64,000 nucleotides of DNA from Trichobilharzia regenti. Lineage: Eukaryota; Platyhelminthes; Trematoda; Strigeidida; Schistosomatidae. Below are positions 23,601 to 38,295 of this stretch, piece after piece. A program made the translations under genes and the position numbers. Numbering within the stretch: the first letter of the stretch is position 1; each line of letters begins with the position of its first letter. The stretch lies in the NCBI GenBank assembly GCA_944472135.2, contig OX235270.1, positions 76,703,168 through 76,767,167 of the forward strand, in the 5' to 3' direction. A model generated the notes under the pieces. The model searched no databases. It was not told where the DNA came from and worked only from the letters and a program-made list of their open reading frames with translations.

Positions 23601-26600
23601 TTTGTTTCTCCTGAATCCAGCCTGTTCCGGACGAAGTTTTTCATCTAGGGCTTGTTTGATTCTCTCCAGGATGATGCGACTTAGTATCTTGCTTGGAATG
23701 GACAGAAGCATAATTCCACGCCAGTTTTTACATTGACTTAAGTCTCCTTTCTTTGGAAGTTTGAATAAGTAACTGTTCTTCCAATCCTCGGGTACTTTGC
23801 CCTCTTTCCACACCTTCTCCAGTAGTGGTGTCATCAAGTCCGCTGTTGTCTCTGGGTCTATTTTCAAAGCCTCTGCTGGGATTCCATCTGGTCCCGGTGT
23901 TTTCCCAGTTTTAAGCATCTTGATTGCATTCAGGACTTCTGATTTCGTCGGGGGGTCAGTGTTCACTGGTAGTTCTGCTTCCGTTGTTGGTATTGCTGGA
24001 CGTGTTGTAGGTGGCGGACGATTTAGAAGTCTTTTGAAGTGTTCAACCCAGTGCTTTCTCTGTTCCACCTCTTTGGTGATTGACTTTCCATTGTCGTCCT
24101 TTATTGGCTTAATCTGTGTCGAACGTTTGCCCGAAAGGTTCCTAGTTGTTTGGTAGAGTGTGGCGAGGTCTCCTTTGCCTGCAGCTTGTTCTGCTTCGTT
24201 TGCCATGGTTTCATAATATTTTCTTTTGTCTTCCCTGGCACTTTTCTTCACTCTTTTGTTCAGTGTATTGTAGCTTGCATTCAGCTCCTGTTTTTGTTGC
24301 TCGTCCGTGCACTGGATAATCTTTTGCTTCACTGTCCTTCTCTCTTCTATTAGTTTCCAAGTGTCCGTAGTGAGCCACTGTTTGTCCTGTCTCTTTTTTC
24401 TGCCTAGAATTTCTATGCAGGTTTGGCTCCACACCGTTTTCAAGTTGTTCCAGTGCTTTTCAACGCCGACCTCTTCGCTAGTGTTGATTTGTGTCTCGAC
24501 TTTGTCCTTTATGCTTGCAATGAAGATGTCCTTTGTAGCCTGGTCCTTCAGCTTTTGAGTGTTGAACTTGGCTTGTGGTCTATCTGCAGCTCCTGATTCC
24601 CTGAAAGCTTTTAATTTGATTTGGATTGTCCCTTGTACGAGATAGTGGTCTGAGCCAACGTCTGCTCCTCTTCTTGCTTTTGTGTCCAGTAGGCTGCGCC
24701 TCCACTTCCTTGAGATTGAGATGAAGTCGATTTGGTTTTTGGTTTGCCCGTCTGGTGACACCCATGTAGCCTTGTGGATATCTTTGTGCTTGTATACACT
24801 GCCACCAATCACCAGTTCGTTGAAGGCGCAGAAGTCGGCGAAGAGTTCTCCGTTTTCATTCATTTCTCCTAGAGCTTCTCTACCCATGATGAGTTCCCTT
24901 CCCGTATTGTCTGGTCCCAGTTTGGCGTTCATGTCTCCCATTAGTATTTTCATGTCGCCAGCTGGAGTATTGTCCATTGTTGCCTGTAGTTGCCTGTAGA
25001 ATTCTTCTTTCTTCTCGAGGTCTGCGTTGTTTGTGGGTGCATAACATTGTATGATTGACACTTTCCTTCCTTTGGAGTTGAACCTGGCGGTCATTATCCT
25101 GGACGAAATCGCCTCCCATTGTATCAGGGCTTTCGTTGCCGTTGGTGACATCATGATAGCCACGCCCTCGGTGTGCGTGTGGTTATCTTCTGGGTGACCG
25201 GAGTAGATCACTGACTCACCTGTTGACAATTTGGTGAGTCCACTCCCATTCCATCTGCTCTCACATATTCCCAGCACTTGTATTCCGTATCTTTTCATCT
25301 CGTTGGCGATCTGGGCAGCTTTTCCAGTCTCGTACATAGTTCGGACGTTCCATGTTCCTACACAGACTTTTTCTTTTGGTGCAAGGAGGTTCAGCATACT
25401 GAAGATTCTGTAGCAATTTTTGTTTACAGGGTGGGGTTGCTAGCCTCACGCCTGAGAAAAGAATGATTACATTAAGTAAAAGTTTAGAGAGAAGCAACTT
25501 TTTGGGTTGCTCCCCTCAAAATCAAAAAATGAGAATTATGAAAGGAAGCTCATGGATTTATGTTATCGACATAAATTGCAGGCAAAAAACATTTCGCGCA
25601 GCAGTATTGATTGATTATCACCTTCATTCAGCCTCATAATAGATATGTTTTTAGAGGTTTTCATTTCTCTACTTGGATTCGTAGGACTCTCTGTAGATTC
25701 CTGAGTTGACTTACAGAGTTCAGGTGACATAGTTCTGTTGGATGAAAACACTGACAAGTTTTAGACTCTTCCGAATACTTTGGCTAACTACTTGAATTTG
25801 AGTATAAGGAGCTCAGTGACTGAACGCGTCAGCCATTCCGCTTATGCAGGGAGTAATGTCACTTCTGGCGAATTTGTGATCGATGAAATCTAAGGGAAAG
25901 GTCCATTTGGCTCCCGCTAAATGCTGCAATTTATAGCTCAGACTAGGTTCTATTTTAATGAGTGAACACTGTCGCTTACTGTTATACAAATGGATGCGTT
26001 GCAAGCGGGAAACAACATGCTTATTGGATTCAGCCATCAGCTAAACTAATACTGTTTTTCCCTGATGCGTAAGTTTGAATGAAGTAACAGCAACGATTTT
26101 AACAGCAAAAGCTATTCATCCACTAACCGGATAACTAAAATTTCTGTGTGTTTGTACATGTATAGATTTGATTCCAGAGTGGTGCTTGTGTTTTGTTGAC
26201 TGAAATCGTGTGGAGTATATCTTTTTTGCTTTGTAACTTCTTTCTTTAGTTCCCCTAAAAGTTACAGTCTATGGTAGTCTTTGTAATTAGACTGCTGAGC
26301 CGATCATTTCACTAATTACTCTATAATATGCTGTTCCTGTTGATGGACTTATTTTCAAGGCCATAATTTCATTCATTTTTATGCGCTATTCAGACCAAAA
26401 CACGACTGCATAAATTCTCATTGTTATCAGTTTACCAAATACAGATCCTAGTGTGGTGAGATTTGGCTGCTAGCCGAAAATTGGTAGACAGTAATTTACG
26501 TCAATGTTTACGTCCCCAATATTGGTCATGAGAAAAATAAAAACAAAGACTGACTCAACAACCAATCACAGCAGCCTTGGCGTAGGCGGATGCAATCTGC

Positions 26601-27729
26601 AGATCGATAATCTGAATTTCAAGAAACGGCCACACAGACATGAAACATTAACGTTCAGCAAGGAACCACCAATCAGAAGACTGTGTTTGTTCGCTTACAA
26701 TAATCTATAATAATGTACATGAAAATCTATACATATCTGTTGATTTCCTAAGTAAACGATCTGTTGTCTGGCCTTTGTCTTCTGCTATTACAATAGTAGT
26801 AAATATATTAAATATTTGGTATCCACAAGCTCAGAGTCTTTCTAATTGTCAGGGTTCACAGCATTATATATGAAGAGGTCTATTATTCACCTGTCCATCT
26901 AATAGTTGCAATAAAAGTAGTAACTAACGTATAATCCTAATTTGCTAGTAATTTTTATCTGATACTGTTGTTTCCAATAACACATATCAGTTTGCTTCTT
27001 TGCTGAGTAAATACCATTCGGAATTTCCAATATATCTTCTCTAAGTAGGAAAAGTAGCTAGTGGTGTGTGTATCATCACGCTTCAAAAAGTATTCTTTTA
27101 ATTTCCAAAATATGTGCTCATATATATATATATATTTATAGGTCAACCTATTGGAAAATGTTTCTAATGTTACCAAAGAAGGCGTTGCTCCGTCCGCCCG
27201 CCCCTCCTGCCCTCAATGAGACTTCACAAATCAGTAAACTAAGTAGTTTTGAGCTTATGCCTTAATTCTATAGTTATATTCATTCAATTGTTTTACAAAG
27301 TTTATTTTGTTTCCCCCCTTTCTCTCTCTCTCTCTCTCCTAGTATATAAATGGTTTAATGTGTATGCAGTATTCAATTTTGCAGAATGTAGCAGCCAGTG
27401 AAAGCAGAACATTTCATTTGAATACACATCAAGATGAATCTGGTGTTGTTGTGGATAGCCTGGTATTTCATAACTTCCCACCAGGTTCAGTGGTGATTGT
27501 TTCAGTTAAATTAGACGATAATCAACAACAAGCTATTGCCGATTTGCATAATTTCATGTCACAGCAGGTTAGTGTTAATCGAATACATAGCTGTGTATAA
27601 ATCACTGCATGCTCTAAGAACCGAAAGAAATATATGGCTTTCTTAATTCTCATGATTAGCAAATGATCGAGTGATGCTTAAAATATTAGTTACTTGTGCT
27701 ATATATTTTCATTTATATATATATATATA

Positions 27730-27789
<60 letters not shown>

Positions 27790-30700
27790 CTTACCCTTTG
27801 CTGCCATTTTAACCTTGCTTGTATTTTCTCTCCAAACCGACAAAACGTTAAAAGATTGCACATAAATTCTTGATTCTGGGTCTTGTACATTAGTATTTGA
27901 GCCTCGTTCACCTGGATATTGATTTATAGCACGTAATCAGTTGAAGCTCCTGAAGATAACAAAATTGGAAAACTTTCGCTAGCACTAGGAGTCCATTTCT
28001 TTAACTGTATAGGTCGTCGTGAATAGCTTTTACTAACCGGATAGGCATAGCCTATATAAGTAAACAGTTTTTTGATCAGCCCAACCAAGTAATAAAGCAT
28101 GGTTAGTATTGGAACTGTATTCAGTTACACATCAAAGGATAATTTGCCTTCTGTCATTGAATATTTATGCTTGATAAAACACATTGATGCAGTACCAACT
28201 ACTGATGACATTTCGAGCACAATTTTATTACTCATAATCCCATTAAGGTGGTCACATAACCTGAAACCTATTGACTTTTATGGTTGAAATTTTAAATGAT
28301 TATTGGCTCGTTTGTGGGGATTAATTGTCACCGACTTATAGCATCTTCTGTATATTGAAGCACTTGAATTGATTTTGAAAATATTGGTAGGATTGATAAA
28401 ATTAATACCAGAGAAAAATTAGTCGATGGATGAGTTGCAAGGTACCGTAATTTTTTCTTGTCCCTAGCTTACCATTCGACCAGACCAATAGTGATTGTTT
28501 TAGACTCAATTACAGATACTTATTTTTATCCAAGAGTGCTATAGTATTTTTTTGCATTTGTACACCCTAACCATAGCACGAGATAATATGTCGTGAAGTA
28601 AGGGATAGTGTATTTATGTTGCGTTTTTTCGGTCGCGAACAAATACGTTTTTATGTAGTAAATTAACCAATTCGATTAGATGGTTCTACAATATTAGCAG
28701 GATTTTTATGAAAAGTTGTGAATGACGAAGATTATGCTTGAAAAATAAATGCCTTTTCTTTTTCTCACGAGGCATACGATGAAGTTTCTTTATATATACC
28801 CCTGGATAGATATAAGTATCCATTAAAAATATAGTTATACTTTATTTAAGTATCCAGTGTCTAACAGTAAATGTGTTTTATGACAACTGTATGAATCGAA
28901 TTGTATTATTATCATCGTTATTATTGTTTCCGTGGGTTACGGGTGGGATATAGGGCTTCAACAACACGTCTCCGCATTGTCCTAGACTCTGTGGTCCTTT
29001 GTAGCTGGTCCTACGATTGCACATAGTCTCTTATCTCCTCGCACGAACACCCTCATGTCACACTGGGACGCCCCCAATCGACGGCTTTCTCAGAGTAGAC
29101 CCAATCCATTTCCATTTTCTTCTGCGTACCTGTTGAGCGATGGGCTCTTGGTTGGCTTGTTCCTAGAGTTTTTTGCTGCCAATTCTTTCTGGCCATTTGA
29201 TCGTCAGTATGAAGGCGACTGTTGATAAAAGTCTGTAACCTGTTACAAATGCTTTTAATGACACATAGTGCAAGTTTCTGATTCATATAGAAGTAATGAC
29301 TGACTTAACATTGGTGTTGAAAGTCCGAATCTTGTTCTTTATACTGTGGAGCGCAGAAGATTTCCAAAGTGGTTTCAGATTTATAAAGGTGTATCTCGCG
29401 TTTACGATTCTCCTTTTGACGTCCTCATCCGTTCGGCCTACATTTGGGACGATGCTGCCTAGCTGTGTGAAGGAAGTGATCTCTTTCGAATTTACTCCCT
29501 TGATATTTGATTGCTGCTGTTTGTTGTCGCTGTTGGTTGGTTATCTTCACCATCTCCGTTTTGTCTGCGTTCATCTCATGTCCTGTCTTCTCCGGGCTAC
29601 TTCTTCACTCAGTCTGTTGTTTTCCGCCTGTGAGTCATCGAGTCTCTGTGGCACTAGATATATATCATCTGCAAAATCCAGATCCCTTAGAGTCTCCTCA
29701 TCCGTGGTTCAGCGTATTCCTGTCTCCTCGCTCCCAACTCACGGTCTGACGCATAATCCAGTCCACCACAATTAAGAGTATCATTGGTGATAATAGGCAG
29801 CCAGACTTGTCTTACTTCTGTGCTCACTTCAAAAGCTTCTTTGAGTTTTCCGTTGTGGTCACCTGATACGTGGCATTGTCATATAGCCAGCTGTTGAATG
29901 AGGTTGGTAAAGACTTGGGCATTGCATATCGTAGTGATGAAGTAGTTTCCGGATTACTTCTCGGTCAACGATGTGTTGTCTGATGAAGGCCTTTTCGAAG
30001 TCGATGAAGTTGAGGTAGAGAGGGAGGACTGACAGGCATTCCATGCTTTGTTCTGTGATGACGATGCGTATAGCTGCAATTTAATCGGCCCATGATTTGC
30101 CTTTCCTGAATCTAGCTTGTTCCGGTGGGGCTGGTGGAGTGCTGTATCCAGTGTATCTTATATTCTCTCCAGGATGACATGACTTAGTATTTTACTTGAC
30201 GTGGACAAGAGCATTATTCCACGCCAGTTCTTGCACGGACCTGAGTCGGCCTACTTTTGCAGCTTGACGAGGTATCTTTCCTTCCTTCCAAACATTTTCA
30301 GTAGTGGCGTGAGCGCAGCATATCCACTGAGGTCTCTTAGTCTGTTTTCAGTGCTTCGGAGGTGGAGGAGTTCTGTCTGGCCTCTCTGCCTTCCCGGACT
30401 TCAGTAGCTTGATGGCATTTAGGATTTCTATTTTCGTTGGAGGATTTGTGTCCACCAGCGTTTCCGTGCCAGCTGTTGGTGGTATTTCTGGATGAGTTGC
30501 AGGTTATGGTGGATTCAAGAGTCCTTTGAAGTTATCTACCCATTGTTTTATGTGTCTCCTCTGCGGTGAGAAGGTTCTTTCGACCATCTTTTTTAGGTTC
30601 CGCCTGCGTTGACCTCTTCCCTGATAGAGACCTTGTTATCTGACATAATGTTCTGAGGTCTCTCTTACCTGCACCCTGTCTGTTCTGCTTCAGTTGCCGG

Positions 30701-33700
30701 CCAGTGTGTTGTAGAATTGTCTTTTATCTCTCCTAGCACTCTTCTTCACGTCTCTCTTGATTCAGTACAGTGTACATTGAATTCAACGTCTCCTTCTGTT
30801 GCCCATCATTGCATTGAGTCATGCGTTTCACAATCCTCCTCTCCTGGATTAGCTTCCAGGTATGTGTGCGTTTAGAGCCATTGAGTTTCTTGTCCCTTCT
30901 TCCTTCCTAGAGCAGTTGTCCACGCTTCCTTGTATATTGCCCTCAGGGAGTTTCAATGTTCTTCCACGTAGGTTTCCTCGGTGATAACACGTTCAGTCTC
31001 CAACTTTGCTCTGATGGCTTCAGGGAAGGTATCTTTTGTATTTTCGTCTTTCAGTTTCTGAATGTCGAAATTTAATTGTGGTCTGTCTCCAGTTGTTTTC
31101 ATGGATTTCAGCTTTACCTTGGAGTGTTCTTGAACTGAATGATTGTCTGAGTCCACATCTGCTCCTCTTCCCGACTTCATATCCAGTAGGCTGCGTCTCT
31201 ACTTCCTTGAGTAGCAATAAGATGAAATGTCTCTGGTTTGTGGTGTGTCTGTCAGGCGAGTCCATGCTGTTTTGCGTATATGCTTCCGTTTGTACACACT
31301 GTCTCCAACCACCAAATCATTGAAAGCGCAGAAGTCTGAGAAGCGTTTTCCATTGTCATTCATTTCTCCGAGAGCCTCTCAACCCATGACGAGTCCTGTT
31401 CTCGTATTGTCTGCTCCCAGTTTGGCTGGCATTCATATCGCCCATGAGGATTTTGATGTCGCCACTTGGGATGTTGTCCATTAATGTTTGTGGTTGTCTG
31501 TAAAAATCTTCTTTCTTCTCTTGTTCCGAGTTGTTTTTAGCACTGTGCGTAGCATTGGATAATTGTGAAATTCCTTCCTTCCTTTTGAGTTGAATCTTGT
31601 TGTCATGATACTGCAGGAAGAGGTTGGTTCTCACTGCATTAGTGCTTTGGCTGCTATTGGTGACATGATAGTTACTCAGTGCTTCAGTATGTTTGTGATT
31701 CTCGCCTGGGTAACAGGTGACCAGTTGATAATTTTGATAATCCACATCCATCTCCATCTGCTTTCGCAGATACCCAGCACTTCTATGCGAAATCTTCGTA
31801 TTTCGTTGGTTGCCTGGGTAGCCTTCTCAGCTTCGGATATTGTAGGAATATTCCACGCCTTCATTCGTATTTTCGCTTTTATGGAAGGGAGACATCGACT
31901 GTCTGACTGTCTTCGTGAAGGCTTTGACCAGCCCACTGTGTCATGTCGCCTCTCCGATTCCAGCGAATAATATGTTTTTATATTTTTCATATTTTTCTCA
32001 GCATTGAAGTTTTTGTCTGAGTTTGGTTGATTTTTTAAGATAGGGTCGCTACTCCGACGCGCAATGCTGCCTCTTTTCAGCAGCTTGAGACAGGCTTGAA
32101 AACTAGGGGAGGTTGATCATCGTGTTGACAATAACCCTTTTAGTTTGAAAATTTGGATTTTTAAAGAAAACTAATTTAAGCATACAGGTGTCTTTTCGTT
32201 TCGAAAAAGTAGTGCATGTTGTTAAATTTCTTTCCATTTCACTCAAATACAAAAAATCACTAAAGGATTTTCGTTTGCCGAGGCATGAGTTCAAACGCGA
32301 TTATTAATAAATCCCTGCATTCATATTGATCCATAGCCTCACACTTGGTTTTTGTATCTTTGGTATTTACTTACTTTACTTTACTTCGGCTATCTCCTAC
32401 GGGAGGATGAGCCGGCTTCATGAACGTCTCGAATCATCGCTGCCCAGGCGCGGCAATTTGTAAGAGAGTTCATGAAGTTTCATGGGAATTTGGTACGAGT
32501 GATGTCCCCAGAATCACTCGGCCTTTTGTTTGAGAGTGCAGCTCTAGCCTTTACACAACCAAGTGTGACCTACAAGGCAGTAGGTATTTCTATTGAATAT
32601 GGTTCTCTCCTTTACTGTCTCACAAGTCAGTTAATTATCCAGTTGCTAATTATTTTGTCTGGTGCATGACTTAATAATAAACACTGAAGTTTAATTGACA
32701 CTTCAAACATTTTATATCTTATGGGGGTGTTTAGTGTATTTCCAGTGAACTGAAGGTTTAATAACTTCTCATTGTACTATTTCCAGAATCTTTAATCTAA
32801 TTAACAGTGATTCTTTAATCTACAGTTCGACTGTCGTTTATATGAACCACGTACAAGTCAAGCAATGGGTAAAGGTGAAAATGCGTATATTCCCTTGAGC
32901 TTACCATCTCGAGAAAGTGTACTGAAACCAAATTCAATTAGAGTCCTTTTGGGCAATTTAAATCTACTTGAATTGAATAAATTGCTCTATAGATGTTCAG
33001 CTGAAGAATTAGCTGATGGATGCGGTTTCAATACTTATCAGATTCCTGGATGGGGCACATTAGTTTACTGTGGATTTCAGGTTAGTTTTATCAGTCTTTT
33101 GTCTGTTCTATTGAATTCAACACATGTTGCACACATTTTCATTTTATTCTGGAACATTGTGTACAGTTCACTAGTTATAATAGAATCCAACCTGTCGTTC
33201 AGTGTTATGGAATCGAGGTATGCTGTGTGTGTTTAAGTGTATCTACACAGATAATGTTGGTATGTAGTCCTTATACTGATATTCTTCAGCGTACCATACT
33301 TTTTTCGAAAATAAGCACCACGTTTCTTACTAGAATAGTTGCTGATCTTCTCTCACCTTTTATTTCCATTGATGTATCGTTAAGTCATCTAAGTGTTATT
33401 GTATGAAATGATATTGCTGTAGTCAGCGGTATATGCAACTTTGAGCACCTCAGTCGTGTAAAATACACTTTGCCACACGTCTTAGATCTACATCCAGGAA
33501 CTTCGTGAGTTTTTATCTTGTTTTGGTGTGCCACTGTCAGGTGTTTTAGGAATTAATCATTTCTCAGATAAGGTTATCAAATGACATAAAAGTCACGGTT
33601 GTACACATGATACATATTTCAGCTAGCTTAGTGTTTACCCGTTCGAAACTTTAGCAGTTGGTTTTCCTTCCGCGTATAGGACATTTTGATTTTAACACAT

Positions 33701-36700
33701 GAGGGAAATCCTACTAGTATACCTTTTTTTTTACAAAACCTACGGTTTCATTTGTCGTCCATGTCTCTCAGCTGTAATTATATAGGGGATAGTTGATAAA
33801 TAAGGTTGTTTAATCATCGATATGTTTACACAACATTCGGAGCCGTAATTAGAGCGTTTGAATATTTTATCTTAACTATGGATTGGCAGAATACCTCTGT
33901 GTGTAGGAGTTACCGAATATCTTACTGACTATGATGGTAAAAATAATACGGTAAACCCTGATACTACCAATCATGACAATAGCAACATAGTGCTAATATC
34001 TTATTAATTTCCTTCTGAATCATTACCAAAAGCTCTGATTCATAACTTAGCTTACCTGGAAAAACTTGATATATCTTCCTTGGAGTCATTAAATCTACTT
34101 TTGATACTTTATATGTGGAAACATTGAATATCTCCAAGTTATATAGTATTTCTCATACTTGTTAAGTGTGCTGTAACGATATTTATGAATCGGTGACAGT
34201 TTAATGTCATCATGGTGTATTAATAACATTTCTGAATAAATGCCACTACTGACTAGATTTGTGTGTTGTAAATCTGAAGTATCTTTTGCTCGTTTGACAT
34301 CACACCAGTGGAGTTTACATTTAAAATTTATTGATTTCTAGTGATCATAAGTGCCTGCGTTCTATTTCCCGTGTAAAGTGGCATAATAAGGTGAGCAACA
34401 TGGAGGTTAGGCGTAGAGTTCTAGGTAAACAGGGGAAATCAATCGACGAAGTCGTGAAGCTACAAAGACTGAGATGGTTAGGACATGTGTTACGTATGCC
34501 AAGCCATCGCCTCCCTCGACGAGCAATGTTAGCGGATATAGGGTCAGGCTGGAAAAAAGCTAGCGGCGGTTAAACAAAAACTTGGCATCAGTCAATGAAA
34601 TCCACAACAGTTGGTCTAAGCCACGTAGAAAGGTGTAGACTTCCAGGCTGGGGTCCTCGGGACGGTAAAAATCTATGGTTGGAAACAATTGGTGACATGG
34701 CTCAAAATCGTTCTGAGTGGCGCAGATGCATCCACTCCCTGTGACTTATGATCTTCAATGAAACTGTTTTGTATTTCTTTATTACTCCTTTGTCTCACAC
34801 CTCTGCTCACTGTTTCTATTATGCTTTTCTTGTACTTTCTTCTCTTGCTTCGCGTGCTACACGGAATGTGGCGACTTGAACTGGCGCACATTTGTGCAAA
34901 GTTCTATGTCGAAAACAAACAGACAGACAGATTTCTAGTGATTACTGATGATAAAACTTTACCTCTTGTTTCAACTTCCAACTTCTGTTCGACAAAAATT
35001 TATTTTTTACAACTGCTGACTGTTAGGCAAACAACGCTAATGTCAAGTTAGTTTTTCTATGTGCTTCAGAGACATGGCGTGTCAATCAAAGGCGGGTTTT
35101 AAACTTATACCAGCAGCTGCTTTCGCTTCATACTGTAGATCGGATTGTCGGAAACCACTAACGACAAGGGACTCTGGAAACGAGTCAACGAGGGAACCAT
35201 AGCCTGACAAGTATGCCGAAGAAAATACATCGCACCCACTCTGAGGAGACGGCTGAGTTACAACATCGCACTCCAGGCAGACGCTTGAGTGGAGCACGAA
35301 TGGTTAGGAACCCTGAATTAGGCGTTCGAGGACGACATGTAGGGGATTGGATGAGAAGGAGATAAAAACTTATGAACAGTCTTGTAGCCAATTAAAGACG
35401 ACTGCTTAAAGAAGGGTGAAATACCGATGTGCTGTTGAAGCCCCCCCCTATGTTCCACTGAGAACTTCAGAGAATTTTAACCATGATAACTGGACAAACA
35501 ACAGGGTTTGTTTCTTCAGGAGGAGTTTTTGTTACTTGGTAAACAATTTATTGCATACTTCAATAAAATGATTTGGCTATTACAAAATATACTATACTGT
35601 CTATATAATAAATTATAATTGACGAAGACGCGTTGCAATCGCTTTGTAGTGATACAAAAGTACTTCACAATCCATTCTCAAAATATGATGACTGTGTAGT
35701 TAATTAATTATTTGCTTTTTTTATCTCAATACAAGTAGGCGAAAACCTTTAAAAAAATATGCATTATTGTAATATTTATAGCAGGGTGTTTTGTTTTTTG
35801 AATTTCTCAATTGACCTGAAATCCATTTCAGTTCACAACACTGTCCTCTATATATTCACTTCACATGTGAGCTAAAATGTTTACAAATTCTTTTTATTAT
35901 TCGCACAATGAATTACTAGTTAGTTCAACTTTACTGTCATCAATCAGTAATACTCGAGTCAAATAATTATGTATATATATGCTTTAAATGATATAAACAC
36001 TTGCAGTTCTATTCATGCTGTGAATTAGTTTTGACCATTATAATAAGTTTTATGGTATTATCCAAAGTGGTGTAACAGATGTATGGGAAATGGCCTAAGC
36101 TACTCCTGTGACACGTAAACGTAGTATACCAAGCTGGCTGTATATATATAACACCTAATGGAAATATAGCGAATCTGATAGAGGTGTGGATCGACTCTGG
36201 CATTAACATTCAACTTCCAGTTATCGTATCTTGGTTTCAAATCCTGCCTGACCTACTTCAGTGTGAACGACCTAGTAATATATATCATATCTGTCGTTGC
36301 ACATTGCCAGTATGCGTCATTTAGGCGTGTTCGATAGATAAAGAACATTTGTCATAATGTTCTATGTTTCACAGCAAATCTTTAGTAACGCAGTTCCACT
36401 AAAATCTAGTCATTTTGTGGACGTTTACCAAAGTGATTTGATTATTCGTTTTATTTATCATTTATCAGTTTTTAAGCAGTGATTTATGATCATGTACCAA
36501 CCTTGGTCTGAAAAATTGACCAACTGTAAACCATCCTTAGTATTGACTGATTTTCTCCCTAACTGACATTTTCTTTAGCACTTATTAACTGTATGACTTA
36601 GGCGTGGGCATTTTCTCTCTCAATCATACCATAAAATCATCAAGACAGGAAAATGTGTTGTCTTTTCTATCCACTTTTACTTTTTGTCGAATTCAATGAT

Positions 36701-38237
36701 CTAAATGTCCTGAATAGTATTTCAGCCTTTGCATACAAACTGTGGTATAACACAAGACTATGACATGCATTCTTATTGGTTTCTCCTGTAGGATCGAAAA
36801 CTTAAGCATTTTTCTAGTTGTTGTTCTGTTCTGTTCTTGCTACACTTTCACGTGGATTGTGTTTTGCGTATAATAATTTTCACATTTAACTATTGTGAAA
36901 TTGCATGTGCTGTTTAAGCTCACAGCAATTAAGAAAAAATATACTGATCTACAGTCTATAAGGCCTAATATTCCCGTATAATGTATATATGTGAATATAA
37001 GTGGCATTACCAACGTGCTGTGCATGGGTTCGAGGCATGCTGTATTCACATGTCACCTACTGATGCTTCTTTGTCCATCACAGTCCATATATATGTATAT
37101 TCTAGTGGTTCGCATCAGTCACATATTAAAGACTATAGATATTGTTTAGGGAAAAAATCTTGTTAATAAGGAACGAAAAGAGGCTTTTTTGCCTTCTCAA
37201 ATCTGTCAAAGAGACCGTTCCATACGGTAGATTACAGAAGAAACATAATCACTATCGCCAGATATATGCTGAGTGAAGCAACGTTAAAAAAAAGTTTATT
37301 TAGTTTTCCATTCCACGAAATCTGTTCTTAGTTTCTCGTGTTTTTGTTTTGCCGCTTAACGCAAAATTACTAGTAGTAGGAGAAACTAGAGGTAATAAAA
37401 TTTGCACTTGTTGCAATTTAATGCACTCGCAGGCGCGTTTCTCGGTAAGTGAGTGGGGGAAAAATTGTTTGATTTAATGTTTTATTACACTTTTTTAAAA
37501 GTGTCATCAGATTCAGGTTTCTTTATCATGGTGGTATTCTGTGTAAGCAAGTAGACGGTAGTAGGATACAATAAAAACCTGTTATGGAATGATATCTTAT
37601 CTAGTATTCAATCGCATAGTAGTATAACAGACTAGTATTCAATGCATATTGAAATCTTTATCATCACTTTTCGTTTCTCCTTGAATCATAAATTGGCGTA
37701 ACATCAGGGCATAAGAGAATTCGGCAACGGAATTATTTGTTGCAACCCCGATACACAAATATAGGCAAAGTTCTCTTACTATATCATAGAATCACAATTT
37801 GCACATGTCTTCCGAATTCTGCTACTTTTGTCTTCCTTTCATGTTTTCTATATTTTGTTTCACAAACCACCGTTCGTTGAATCCATCTCTTCGCTATTCG
37901 ATATTCTTGCAGATGATGTACATACTTATATCTGCATCTATATAGTACTTATAAATCTTGTCAGTAGCATACACCACGCTAAGTTCATGCGCTGATATTT
38001 CTTCGCTGATCTAACTGATATTTAAGAATCACATTTCTGGGTAAATAACTGTCAAATGAATTACGAATATATACAGCTACTTTTTAAGGGGAAATAAGTT
38101 AGAATGCTCATAGTCATAGAAAAATCCAACTGAAATATAAATTATTTTGACTGGGTTAACTGGGGAACATGTACGTATCCTCTAACTTAAATATGCTAAA
38201 GATTAACAGTGAGACTTACAACAAGCTGATTGATTGG

Positions 38238-38295
<58 letters not shown>

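Noticed and set aside
28099..28287. Small plus-strand frame in intron 10
   Set aside because: No alignment to AGL and no splice-compatible phase; a chance frame in AT-rich DNA.
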